48,078 nt of DNA from Olavius algarvensis associated proteobacterium Delta 3. Its GTDB lineage: Bacteria; Desulfobacterota; Desulfobacteria; Desulfobacterales; CAFBRK01. Below, piece after piece: positions 39,409 to 48,078 of this stretch. The DNA is taken from NCBI GenBank assembly GCA_903231505.1, contig CAFBRK010000192.1, forward strand, positions 1-48,078, in the 5' to 3' direction. The stretch's first letter is position 1, and each line of letters begins with the position of its first letter. The notes under the pieces are model-generated. The model ran no database searches and had not been told where the DNA came from. It saw nothing but the letters and a program-made list of their open reading frames with translations. The position numbers and the translations under genes are program-made.

Positions 39409-42400
39409 TTACGTCTGACGCATGGGCAACGGAATGTCCGGGTGAGAGATTTTCGGGTCGAGCTGGTCCTCACGTCGATTTCGAGCCGGTTCGACATCCA
39501 CCCGTTTGGGCCATGACCTGAACCGCAGATAATGGGTCAGCAATCGCAGGTCGCTCAAGATCGCCAGCAAACTGGGAATCAGCACGAGGGTCAGGGTCGT
39601 TGCGAAAGCCACGCCGGCGGCAAGAGAAAGGGCCATGGGAATCAGAAACCGGGCCTGAAGATCCGTCTCCATAATCAAGGGGGCCAGCCCACCCACGGTG
39701 CTGAACGTGGTCAGTACGATGGCCCGGAACCGCCGGGCTCCGCCCATGATGATCGCCTCAAAAAAAGGCCGCCCTTCCGCGATATTTTCGTTGATCCGTT
39801 CGATGAGGACAATGGCATCGTTGACCACGACCCCGGTGAGGGCCACCATGCCGAAAAAACTCATCATGGATAGCTGGTACCCCATGAGCATGTGCCCGGC
39901 GACCGCACCGATAATCCCGAAAGGCACGGTAAACATGATCACAAACGGTTGGGCGTAGGAGCGAAAGGTGGTCGCGATGATGATAAAAATGCCGAGCAGG
40001 GCCAGGGGATATCCGATGAAGAGACTTCCAAAAGACTCCCGCATCTTCTTTTTCTCGCCCTGGAGTGCCACCCGGAGACCCGGATACCGTTTTTCCAGAT
40101 CCGGGAAAAACCCGGCCTCCAGTTCGGCAAATATCTCGCTGGCATTGGCCCTGTTGGCGTCCACGTCGGCGCTTACCGCCACCCGTCGCATGCCGTCGGT
40201 CCGGGTGATGGTGGAGAACCCGGAAGAAAAGGAGACATCGGCCACCGATCGCAGCGGTATCTCGTTGCCATCCCGCGTGCGGATCCGCACGTTGTCCAAA
40301 TCCGACAACCGGCTCCGTTCCGCTTCCGTGTAACGCACCTTGACCCGCACATCATCTCTGCCCCTCTGGAGTCGCACGGCCTCATCACCGTAATAGCCCG
40401 CATAAATCTGGCGTGCGAGATCATCGACGGTCAGCCCGATGGTTCTGGCTTCGGGTTTCAGCTCCAATCGAAGTTCGTTTTTTCCAGGGGTATGATCCGA
40501 TCGGATTTGAAAAACCCCGTCGAATTTGCGCAGGCGCTCCATGAGCTCCTCCGAGGCCAACAGGATGTCGTCCATGTGATAACCCTGGAGCCAGATCTCG
40601 ATGGGGGCACCCGGGGGACCCACCTGCATCCCGGCAAAGGTCACCGACTTGACCCCCGGGATGGGTCCGATTTCTTCCTCCCAGGCCACCATCAGGTCCT
40701 TGGAATGCACGCCCCGGTATTCCGAATCCAGCATGATCGCCTGGACCGAACCCACGTTCGGCCCTGTTTTGGGCATCTCCTCAAGGGTTTGCCCCAACAG
40801 GGACAGGCGGTGCTCGAGCATCGACTCGCCGGTAAGGGTCTTTGTCCGATCCGCAAGCCGGAGCAACGCAGCGTCGATTTGATCCATGGCGCTCTGGGTG
40901 ACATCGGCCGGAGTCCCGTCCGGAAATTCCACTGTGGCGGTCATCACAAAACCATCCAGCTCCGGAAATACCTGAAACTTGAGAATACCGCCGCGCATGA
41001 GACCGACCGTCAGCAGCAGAATGCTGATCGCCGTACAGAACGATATGTAGCGCCAGTACAGCGCTTTGCTCAGAAAGGGTTTATATGCCCGTTCCACGAA
41101 CCACTCGAGCCCGCGGCTGGTCCAGCGATGGACGGCTCCCAGGCGCCGGATCACGGGATTCCGGTGGCGATGGTTCTGATTCGGATCCGGAAGATGGCTC
41201 AGGTGGGCCGGAAGCAGAAACAGACATTCGACCAGCGACACCACCAGGCAGGCAATGACCACCACCGGCATAATGGCAATGAACTTGCCCATAATTCCGC
41301 CCACGTAGAGCAAGGGCACGAAAGCCACAATGGTCGTGAGCACCGCGGCAATAACGGGCATCCCCACCTCGTTGATGCCGTCGACGGCCGCCCGCAGCGG
41401 CGGCTTCCCTTCCTTGCGGTGGAAGTATATGGCTTCTCCGACCACAATGGCATCATCGACGACGATCCCCAATACCATGATCAGACCGAACAGGGATATC
41501 ATGTTGATGGTCCCGCCCAGGGCCCACACGATGGCCATGGCCCCGGCGATGGATACGGGAATGCCCATACCCGCCCAGAAGGAAAGGCGCCCGTTGAGAA
41601 AGGCCCACAGGAGGGTGAATACGATCATAAGACCGATCGTGCCGTTTTTGATCAGAAGGTTGATCCGTGCGGTCAACATCTCGGTGTTGTCGTAAAGCAC
41701 TTGTAAATGGACACCCATCGGAAGTTGCTGCTGTTTGACCGATAGGTACCTTTGGACGGCATCCGAGATCTTCAGGGCATCCTCTTCCTGGGTTTTGTAG
41801 ACAATCAGAAGCACCGCCGGATCGCCGTTGATGGTCGCATTGACGGGATCTTCTTCGAATCCGTCGCGGATACGGGCAATCCGATCCAGGGTGATGATGT
41901 CTCCCCCCTCGCGGGCCAGGATGACGATGGAGGAAAGCTCTTCACCGGTATACTTTCGTCCCATCGTGCGGACGCGGACTTCCTCCCCTTTGCTCCGGAT
42001 GGTACCGCCGGCCAGATTCAAATTGCTCCTTCGAACCGCACCGGTGACGTCCTCCAGCGTCAGTCCGTACTCCCTGAGTCTCTCTTCGGAGATCTCGATG
42101 GCGATTTCGTATTGCCTGGCGCCGAAGATCTCTACTTTCGATATCTCTGGGATTTGAAGCAGTTCGTCTTTAATGCGTTCCGACCATTCTTTGATGCGCC
42201 GTTCGGACATGTCCCCGGCCAGGTACAGCAACATGACCGGGTCCTTGATGGTCAGTTCCGAAATCACCGGCCGCTCCGCATCCACGGGGAACGTGGATAT
42301 GGCATTCACCTTGGTGCGAACTTCATCCAGGACATCCCGGACATCGTAATTCTCCCGTACCTCGATGGTCACCGCGGCGATGTTTTCACGTGACTGGGTG

Positions 42401-42645
42401 GTGATCTGTTTGACGCCTTCAATGCCCTCCAGGGCCTCTTCGATTTTCTGACTGATACCTTCTTCCACCTCTTCCGGATCCGCGCCGGGATACGCGACCG
42501 AGATGGTGATCATGTCCAGGGAGAATTCCGGAAAATTTTCGCGGATCATGGACTGGGAGGCAATGAATCCAGCGATAAAAATCAGAACCAACACGATGTT
42601 GGCAAATACGGTATTCCTGGCAAAGGCCGCCAAAACGTTTCTCAT
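39409..42645 (-). CDS. RND-family efflux pump permease
   Basis: A 1078-residue proton-driven inner-membrane pump of the AcrB/HAE1 superfamily. Twelve helices in two halves with two large periplasmic loops. The relay aspartates are in GIVVDDAIVVGEAIYFHRKEG (first half), while the second half has GVVVNDAIVLIERINENI; both are typical. The N-terminus (FARNTVFANIVLVLIFIAGF) and the loop PGADPEEVEEGISQKIEEAL are classic. It works with the adaptor encoded just upstream (4-bp overlap) and an outer-membrane channel not found here. Substrates may be drugs, bile-type compounds or lipids. Full length. Regulated presumably by the MarR gene upstream. Confidence 0.92.
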   Translation of the reverse strand: MRNVLAAFARNTVFANIVLVLIFIAGFIASQSMIRENFPEFSLDMITISVAYPGADPEEVEEGISQKIEEALEGIEGVKQITTQSRENIAAVTIEVRENYDVRDVLDEVRTKVNAISTFPVDAERPVISELTIKDPVMLLYLAGDMSERRIKEWSERIKDELLQIPEISKVEIFGARQYEIAIEISEERLREYGLTLEDVTGAVRRSNLNLAGGTIRSKGEEVRVRTMGRKYTGEELSSIVILAREGGDIITLDRIARIRDGFEEDPVNATINGDPAVLLIVYKTQEEDALKISDAVQRYLSVKQQQLPMGVHLQVLYDNTEMLTARINLLIKNGTIGLMIVFTLLWAFLNGRLSFWAGMGIPVSIAGAMAIVWALGGTINMISLFGLIMVLGIVVDDAIVVGEAIYFHRKEGKPPLRAAVDGINEVGMPVIAAVLTTIVAFVPLLYVGGIMGKFIAIMPVVVIACLVVSLVECLFLLPAHLSHLPDPNQNHRHRNPVIRRLGAVHRWTSRGLEWFVERAYKPFLSKALYWRYISFCTAISILLLTVGLMRGGILKFQVFPELDGFVMTATVEFPDGTPADVTQSAMDQIDAALLRLADRTKTLTGESMLEHRLSLLGQTLEEMPKTGPNVGSVQAIMLDSEYRGVHSKDLMVAWEEEIGPIPGVKSVTFAGMQVGPPGAPIEIWLQGYHMDDILLASEELMERLRKFDGVFQIRSDHTPGKNELRLELKPEARTIGLTVDDLARQIYAGYYGDEAVRLQRGRDDVRVKVRYTEAERSRLSDLDNVRIRTRDGNEIPLRSVADVSFSSGFSTITRTDGMRRVAVSADVDANRANASEIFAELEAGFFPDLEKRYPGLRVALQGEKKKMRESFGSLFIGYPLALLGIFIIIATTFRSYAQPFVIMFTVPFGIIGAVAGHMLMGYQLSMMSFFGMVALTGVVVNDAIVLIERINENIAEGRPFFEAIIMGGARRFRAIVLTTFSTVGGLAPLIMETDLQARFLIPMALSLAAGVAFATTLTLVLIPSLLAILSDLRLLTHYLRFRSWPKRVDVEPARNRREDQLDPKISHPDIPLPMRQT

Positions 42646-43994
42646 GATCGGCTGTCCTCCTCCGGTAGATTGGTGATGTGGAGCAGGGCATTTTCAAGGG
42701 GATCGACCAGACGGGTGGTAATCACCAGGTCCCCGTCGGCGATCCCTCCGGCGATGAAGGCCTCCTGGCCCTGAGTCCTCGCCAGAACCACGGGTAAGGT
42801 CTTCAGGCGGTTACCGTCGGCAAGGAACACCGTTTCCTCAAAGCTGACCGCCTGGCGCGGCACCCGGAATACGCCGTAAAGGGTTCTGCCGGGTATGCTC
42901 ACCGAACAGAACATACCCTCGACCAGGGGAAGGCCGCCTCCCCCAGCGCGGGCCGCTGCGGCGTCCACGCGAACCGCCAGGGTCAGGGTCCGTGTTTTTT
43001 GATCGAACTTCACCACCCGGTGAAGTGCGCCCTCCCAGGAGTGGCCGGACTTGTCTTCGGTCCAATGGATCCGGGTTTTGACCGGCGTCAGTCCGGAAAA
43101 CCAGGCCGTTTGCCCCCCGGACGGGGGGGCGTCGAACCGAAGCCATTGCCGTGCATCTCGACTGTCGATGGGAACCTGGATTTCCAGAATAGAGTCGTCG
43201 GCCAGGGTCAAAGCGGGTTTTCCAGGGGAAACATACTCGCCGTTTTCGATGGACACCGCCTTCAGGCGGCCGTCGAAGAGCGCTCTCACCTGAGCCCGCT
43301 CGAGATTGGCATCCGCCGCAACCAGCCGCGCCCTGGCAGCGGCCAGGCTGCTCTGGGCTTCCTTGATGCGGATGGGATACAGGGTGACGGACACGGCCAT
43401 CTGAGCCGCCTGATCCGAGGCCGTATTGTAGGCCTGTTCCGCCCGTTCCACTCCCGAGCGGGACGAGACGTTGCGCGCTTCCAATGATCGGAGCCGTTCG
43501 AACTCGCTCTTTGCCAGAGCCCGATTCCGTTCCAGAGTTTTCAGTCTCTGGGCATCGATCACCTGCTGTTTCTTGAGTCGAGCGATGGCCGTTTTCCATT
43601 GCTGGACAGCGGCCCTGGCCTCATCTCGAGCCGCGATGTAGTTCCGTTCGTCAATCTGGAATAGGATGTCGCCCTTGGGGATAATTTCACCGACTTTGAG
43701 ACGAGGATGAGTGGCAACGATCCGTCCGGACACCTCTGGCGAAATCTCGACCTGCCTCAGGGTCTGGGCTTCCCCGTAACCGGTGATATAAATCTCAACG
43801 TCTTCCGCTTGTGTCTTCAGGACCTCGACCCGAATCGCCCGTTCATCGACCTTCACCTCTTTGGGGGGTTTTTTAAGGCCGGCCAGGGTGGTCATGCCGA
43901 TGATGCCGAGCAGCAGCACCCCGCTGCATATCAGGATGCGGCGCAACACCTTGTGGTTTGCTTTTTTGCCGCGCGGATTGGCTTTTGTTTCCAT
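42642..43994 (-). CDS. RND efflux periplasmic adaptor (HlyD/MFP family)
   Basis: A 450-residue membrane fusion protein. It has an N-terminal membrane anchor (ILICSGVLLLGIIGMTTLAG, about residues 21-40), then a lipoyl/barrel-sandwich half (VEISPEVSGRIVATHPRLKVG, then DGRLKAVSIENGEYVSPGKP) around a coiled-coil hairpin (about 125-235), and a beta-barrel/membrane-proximal C-terminus. It bridges the RND pump and an outer-membrane tunnel. Start ATG at 43994, with AAGGAG about ten bases upstream. The stop overlaps the pump start by four bases. It begins 14 bases after the marR stop, so all three form one operon. Confidence 0.92.
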   Translation of the reverse strand: METKANPRGKKANHKVLRRILICSGVLLLGIIGMTTLAGLKKPPKEVKVDERAIRVEVLKTQAEDVEIYITGYGEAQTLRQVEISPEVSGRIVATHPRLKVGEIIPKGDILFQIDERNYIAARDEARAAVQQWKTAIARLKKQQVIDAQRLKTLERNRALAKSEFERLRSLEARNVSSRSGVERAEQAYNTASDQAAQMAVSVTLYPIRIKEAQSSLAAARARLVAADANLERAQVRALFDGRLKAVSIENGEYVSPGKPALTLADDSILEIQVPIDSRDARQWLRFDAPPSGGQTAWFSGLTPVKTRIHWTEDKSGHSWEGALHRVVKFDQKTRTLTLAVRVDAAAARAGGGGLPLVEGMFCSVSIPGRTLYGVFRVPRQAVSFEETVFLADGNRLKTLPVVLARTQGQEAFIAGGIADGDLVITTRLVDPLENALLHITNLPEEDSRS

Positions 43995-44008
43995 TGTTCA
44001 TTATCTCC

Positions 44009-44464
44009 TTACAGAGCCTTTTTGACCTCTTTCAGAACGTCACACCACTTTTGGGTGGTATCGGGACCGATTTTCTCGACGATATCGGTAAACAACTGAA
44101 GCAATTTCTCCTCAATTCCGCTAATCGAATGCTTCGCCTCTTCCGAAACGGTAACGATGACTTTCCGCCTGTCGGCAGTGCTGTGCTCCCGGACCAGGCA
44201 TCCCCGCTCGACCAGTTTGTCCACCATGGAAGACGCCGATGAGGGAGACACCTCCAGGAGTTCCGCCAGTTCGCTCATGGTCAGCTGTTCACGCATGCGC
44301 ACCATCATCATCGCGTGGAGCTGCGGATAGGACAGTCCGAAGTACTCGTCGGATGTACCCATTTGGGTGAGGTAATCGTTTATGATCCGATCGATCCGAT
44401 CCCGAATTATTTTCCCGGTGGTAAAAATGTATCGAGCCTGGTCTAATGTTCGGGCTTCAGTCAT
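44009..44464 (-). CDS. MarR-family regulator
   Basis: A 151-residue winged-helix regulator. It has the typical MarR core: YFGLSYPQLHAMMMVRMREQ, recognition region LTMSELAELLEVSPSSASSMVDKLVERG, and the wing VREHSTADRRKVIVTVSEEA (conserved Asp-Arg-Arg). It would repress the RND operon it heads and be released by a ligand, often a phenolic or aromatic acid. AGGAAAGGT precedes the ATG. It is divergent from the ETF-QO gene, with an AT-rich spacer that holds a small palindrome (TTAGA-CTC-TCTAA at 44604-44616). Confidence 0.9.
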   Translation of the reverse strand: MTEARTLDQARYIFTTGKIIRDRIDRIINDYLTQMGTSDEYFGLSYPQLHAMMMVRMREQLTMSELAELLEVSPSSASSMVDKLVERGCLVREHSTADRRKVIVTVSEEAKHSISGIEEKLLQLFTDIVEKIGPDTTQKWCDVLKEVKKAL

Positions 44465-44797
44465 ATGCTGACCTTTCCTGACCCGGTTATTTCATGAAGA
44501 GATGACAGGATATACCTCGATGGGTGTCCCAATGCATGGAATTTCGGGCGTACGTTTAGATTTATGAAATATTTTGATCGATAATTATTTTATAAATAAA
44601 AAGTTAGACTCTCTAAATAAATTTTCAATAGGTATCTGTCAAGTAATTAAATCCTTGATGCGGGAAACGGGCGAGCCGGTTTACAAAGATCCGGGTTCGT
44701 GATATTTGTCGTTTTTTATAGGAACGAGAGAGAGTTATCGAAAACGTCGTCCCTCCGGAAAATGGAAACATCGCTCAGCGATGAGGAAGGTACACTT
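44465..44797. promoter_or_regulatory. Divergent marR/ETF-QO spacer with a palindrome
   Basis: The first part is strongly AT-rich (44560-44640). TTAGA-CTC-TCTAA at 44604-44616 is the best symmetric site and could be a MarR operator. The in-frame GTG at 44699 and ATG at 44762 have no ribosome site, so I treat the stretch up to 44797 as untranslated. Confidence 0.35.
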
Positions 44798-46471
44798 ATG
44801 ACCGTGGAACGTGAAGCGATCGATTTTGATGTCCTGATAGTCGGCGGCGGACCTGCCGGTCTGTCCGGGGCCATACACCTCATGCGGAAAGCCGCGGAGC
44901 AGAATCTGGAACTCGAGGTGGCTTTGATCGATAAAGGCGCTGAAATCGGTGCCCACGTACTCAGCGGCGCGGTTCTCAATCCGGTGGCACTGGCAGAACT
45001 GATTCCGGATTATCTCGATCGGAACTGCCCTATTGAAACAACCGTTCGCGGGGACATGTTTTGTGTGTTGACCAGGAACAAGGCATTCAAAATGCCGATG
45101 GTCCCGCGACAGATGCACAATAAGGGCTTTTTGATCGTCAGCCTGTCCAGGATCGTGCGCTGGATGGGAGAAATCGCCGAGGAACTGGGCGTCAATATTT
45201 TCCCGGGTTTTGCCGGCCAGGAGGTGCTCTACGGATCCGACGGGAAAACCATCATCGGGGTGCGCACCGGAGACAAGGGCGTCGACCCGGACGGCGCCCC
45301 AAAGGCCAACTTTGAACCGGGGATCGATTTGATGGCGAAAACGACACTTTTCGCCGAAGGTGCCCGGGGCAGTTTAATGCAACAGATCGATCAAACCCTC
45401 GGCATCTTTGACAACACGATGCCCCAGGTGTTCGAAACCGGTATCAAAGAGGTCATTGAACTGCCGGACGATCACTTCTTCAAGACCAGCACTGCAAACG
45501 ACATCCACACACTGGGATACCCTCTGGACATCCACACGCCGGGCGGTGGGTTTATTTACGAGATGAAAAACAATCGGATCACCCTCGGCTATCTGGTGGG
45601 CCTTGGATACGAAGATCCGGGACTCGACCCCTATGATATCTTTATCCGGTTCAAGCGGCACCCGTTTGTCGCAGACATCATCAAAGGGGGAAAAGTACTC
45701 GAACAGGGGGCCCGGACGGTGGCGACCGGCGGATACTACTCGATGCCGGAGCTGGCCGTGGACGGTGGTCTGTTTGCGGGGGGCGCCGCAGGGGTACACA
45801 ACTCCCCTGCCCTGAAAGGGATACACGTCTCCATGAAATCGGGGATGCTTGCCGCCGAAGCCATCATCGACGCCTGCCAAAAAGAGGATTTTTCACAAAA
45901 GGCGTTTGGCGGCTATATCGAGCGATTCAACGACAGCTGGCTGTACACGGAAATGCAAGAGGGCCGGAATTTTGCCCAGGCCCTGGCAAAAAAAGCACCG
46001 GGCAAGTTTATTCACCTGGGCGCCCAATACATCTCAAAGGGCAGGGGGCTTCGAGATCCCTTGACAGTACAAGACGACAAGGACACTTTGAAACCAATTC
46101 AAGGCGGGCCGGATCAGGTGTTTGAGAAGGCGGAAACGCTGGAGTACGATGGGGAACTGTATGTAGACAAACTCACCGGCGTCTACCTGTCCAAAACCAT
46201 GCACCGGGAAGATCAGCCGTCTCATATAATCGTCCATGATACGGACTTGTGCGTCAAAACATGCTACCCGACCTATGGAAGCCCCTGCACACGTTTTTGT
46301 CCGGGCAATGTGTATGAAATAGAAGTAGATGAAACCACCGGCCGCCGTAAATTGAAACTCAACCCGTCGAACTGCCTTCATTGCAAGACCTGCGACGTGA
46401 AGGACCCTTACGGCAACATTACCTGGACCTGCCCGGAAGGGGGAGAGGGCCCGGGATATACCATTGTGTAA
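44798..46471 (+). CDS. Electron transfer flavoprotein:quinone oxidoreductase
   Basis: Membrane-associated ETF-QO: takes electrons from ETF (beta-oxidation and other acyl-CoA dehydrogenases) to the quinone pool. 557 residues from the ATG at 44798, which has GAGGAAGG eight bases upstream. The FAD-binding Rossmann motif IVGGGPAGLSGAIHL is near the start. The quinone/FAD core holds FAEGARGSLMQQ and GYLVGLGYEDP. The C-terminal [4Fe-4S] site has Cys in CTRFCPGNVY and NCLHCKTCDVKDP, with the end matching the human enzyme family. Monotopic: no full membrane helix. It would link the acyl-CoA and thiolase genes in this window to respiration. No etfAB is in the window. Confidence 0.92.
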   Translation: MTVEREAIDFDVLIVGGGPAGLSGAIHLMRKAAEQNLELEVALIDKGAEIGAHVLSGAVLNPVALAELIPDYLDRNCPIETTVRGDMFCVLTRNKAFKMPMVPRQMHNKGFLIVSLSRIVRWMGEIAEELGVNIFPGFAGQEVLYGSDGKTIIGVRTGDKGVDPDGAPKANFEPGIDLMAKTTLFAEGARGSLMQQIDQTLGIFDNTMPQVFETGIKEVIELPDDHFFKTSTANDIHTLGYPLDIHTPGGGFIYEMKNNRITLGYLVGLGYEDPGLDPYDIFIRFKRHPFVADIIKGGKVLEQGARTVATGGYYSMPELAVDGGLFAGGAAGVHNSPALKGIHVSMKSGMLAAEAIIDACQKEDFSQKAFGGYIERFNDSWLYTEMQEGRNFAQALAKKAPGKFIHLGAQYISKGRGLRDPLTVQDDKDTLKPIQGGPDQVFEKAETLEYDGELYVDKLTGVYLSKTMHREDQPSHIIVHDTDLCVKTCYPTYGSPCTRFCPGNVYEIEVDETTGRRKLKLNPSNCLHCKTCDVKDPYGNITWTCPEGGEGPGYTIV

Positions 46472-46574
46472 GTTCTAAAAAGCGGCTTGGTGGAACGCAC
46501 CTTGATCCAACATGATCGACATGTCACAATATAAAATACGCGGCACGGCTTTACATTCGAGCGTTTCGAAATGA

Positions 46575-47975
<1,401 letters not shown>

Positions 47976-47992
47976 GCACGGATGCTGGATGA

Positions 47993-48033
47993 ACTGAAAA
48001 GATTAGAGCTGAAAGCTCAAAGCTGAAAGTATA
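47993..48033. repeat. GCTGAAAGCTCAAA short repeat tract
   Basis: GAACTGAAAAGATTAGAGCT then GAAAGCTCAAAGCTGAAAG is a short low-complexity tract directly after gdhA. A similar GAGCTGAAAGTTTAAAAC string follows the aldolase gene at 32620. The window ends soon after. Confidence 0.4.
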
Positions 48034-48078
48034 GTGATAAGAACCATGATTGACATTCCGCCGTGTTGAAGGATGTAC

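Noticed and set aside
39892..41706. A 604-codon open frame on the plus strand opposite the RND pump gene
   Set aside because: It is His/Pro/Gly/Gln-rich, has no domain and is exactly antisense to a clear RND pump. High-GC codon bias on the real strand keeps this frame open.
44699..44797. Extended N-terminus of ETF-QO from the GTG at 44699
   Set aside because: No ribosome site, and the extra residues (FVVFYRNERELSKTSS) are not family-like; the ATG at 44798 has GAGGAAGG.

Overview
The window looks like a chromosomal segment from an anaerobic, lipid- and organic-acid-oxidising member of the Desulfobacterota (sulfate-reducer-like). This is inferred from the gene set, not from a marker gene: a fatty acyl-CoA ligase, a thiolase paired with a Zn-ribbon/OB-fold partner, ETF:quinone oxidoreductase, LutABC lactate oxidation, TRAP uptake, a sigma-54 activator, class I Fe-S fumarase, and many short intergenic repeats. 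No rRNA, tRNA, CRISPR array, prophage or complete insertion sequence was seen.

Layout. 1-0.55 kb: a truncated four-helix-bundle (S23-type) gene whose front is replaced by an inverted-repeat element. 0.9-2.4 kb: acyl-CoA synthetase. 2.6-9.8 kb: a PAS/AAA+/Fis sigma-54 activator divergent from an SDR dehydrogenase (3-hydroxybutyrate dehydrogenase-like), a complete DctP-DctQ-DctM TRAP transporter and a LivK-type binding protein. A good -24/-12 promoter precedes the SDR gene. 10-20 kb: a patchier, partly AT-rich accessory region with a cyclase/TolB/TPR protein, a TPR lipoprotein, an unknown lipoprotein, a CREST-family membrane hydrolase, a short-type PEP carboxylase, a Zn-ribbon protein, a relic of a second cyclase/TPR gene, and a MazEF pair followed by an attC-like hairpin.

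20.1-23.7 kb (minus strand): alpha/beta hydrolase, EamA exporter, thiolase and DUF35 protein. 24.1-28.8 kb: lutA-lutB-lutC-usp on the minus strand, divergent from a GntR/FCD regulator. The divergent spacer holds a near-perfect LldR/PdhR-type operator. 29.3-32.6 kb: two tandem PilZ-like proteins, a terminator, fumarase and a class II aldolase. 32.9-38.6 kb: a co-oriented membrane module of two DUF4178/Zn-ribbon proteins, a small membrane peptide, a DUF350 protein, a membrane-anchored spermidine-synthase-like enzyme and an SPFH+GYF_2 protein. 38.8-44.5 kb (minus strand): a small membrane protein, then marR, an RND adaptor and an RND pump. 44.8-48 kb: ETF-QO and NADP-type glutamate dehydrogenase.

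How it fits together. TRAP uptake, the acyl-CoA ligase, SDR, thiolase/DUF35 and ETF-QO suit organic or fatty acid oxidation with electrons passed to the quinone pool. LutABC feeds lactate electrons in; fumarase, PEP carboxylase and glutamate dehydrogenase are the central-metabolism anchors. The points most worth a second look are: the PEP carboxylase, in which the essential motif histidine reads as arginine; the DUF4178/DUF350/aminopropyltransferase/SPFH module; a family of 23-bp hairpins; a dispersed ~85-bp repeat; and several regulatory sites readable from sequence (a sigma-54 promoter, an LldR-like operator, and sigma-70 promoters for mazEF, fumarase and the SPFH gene).
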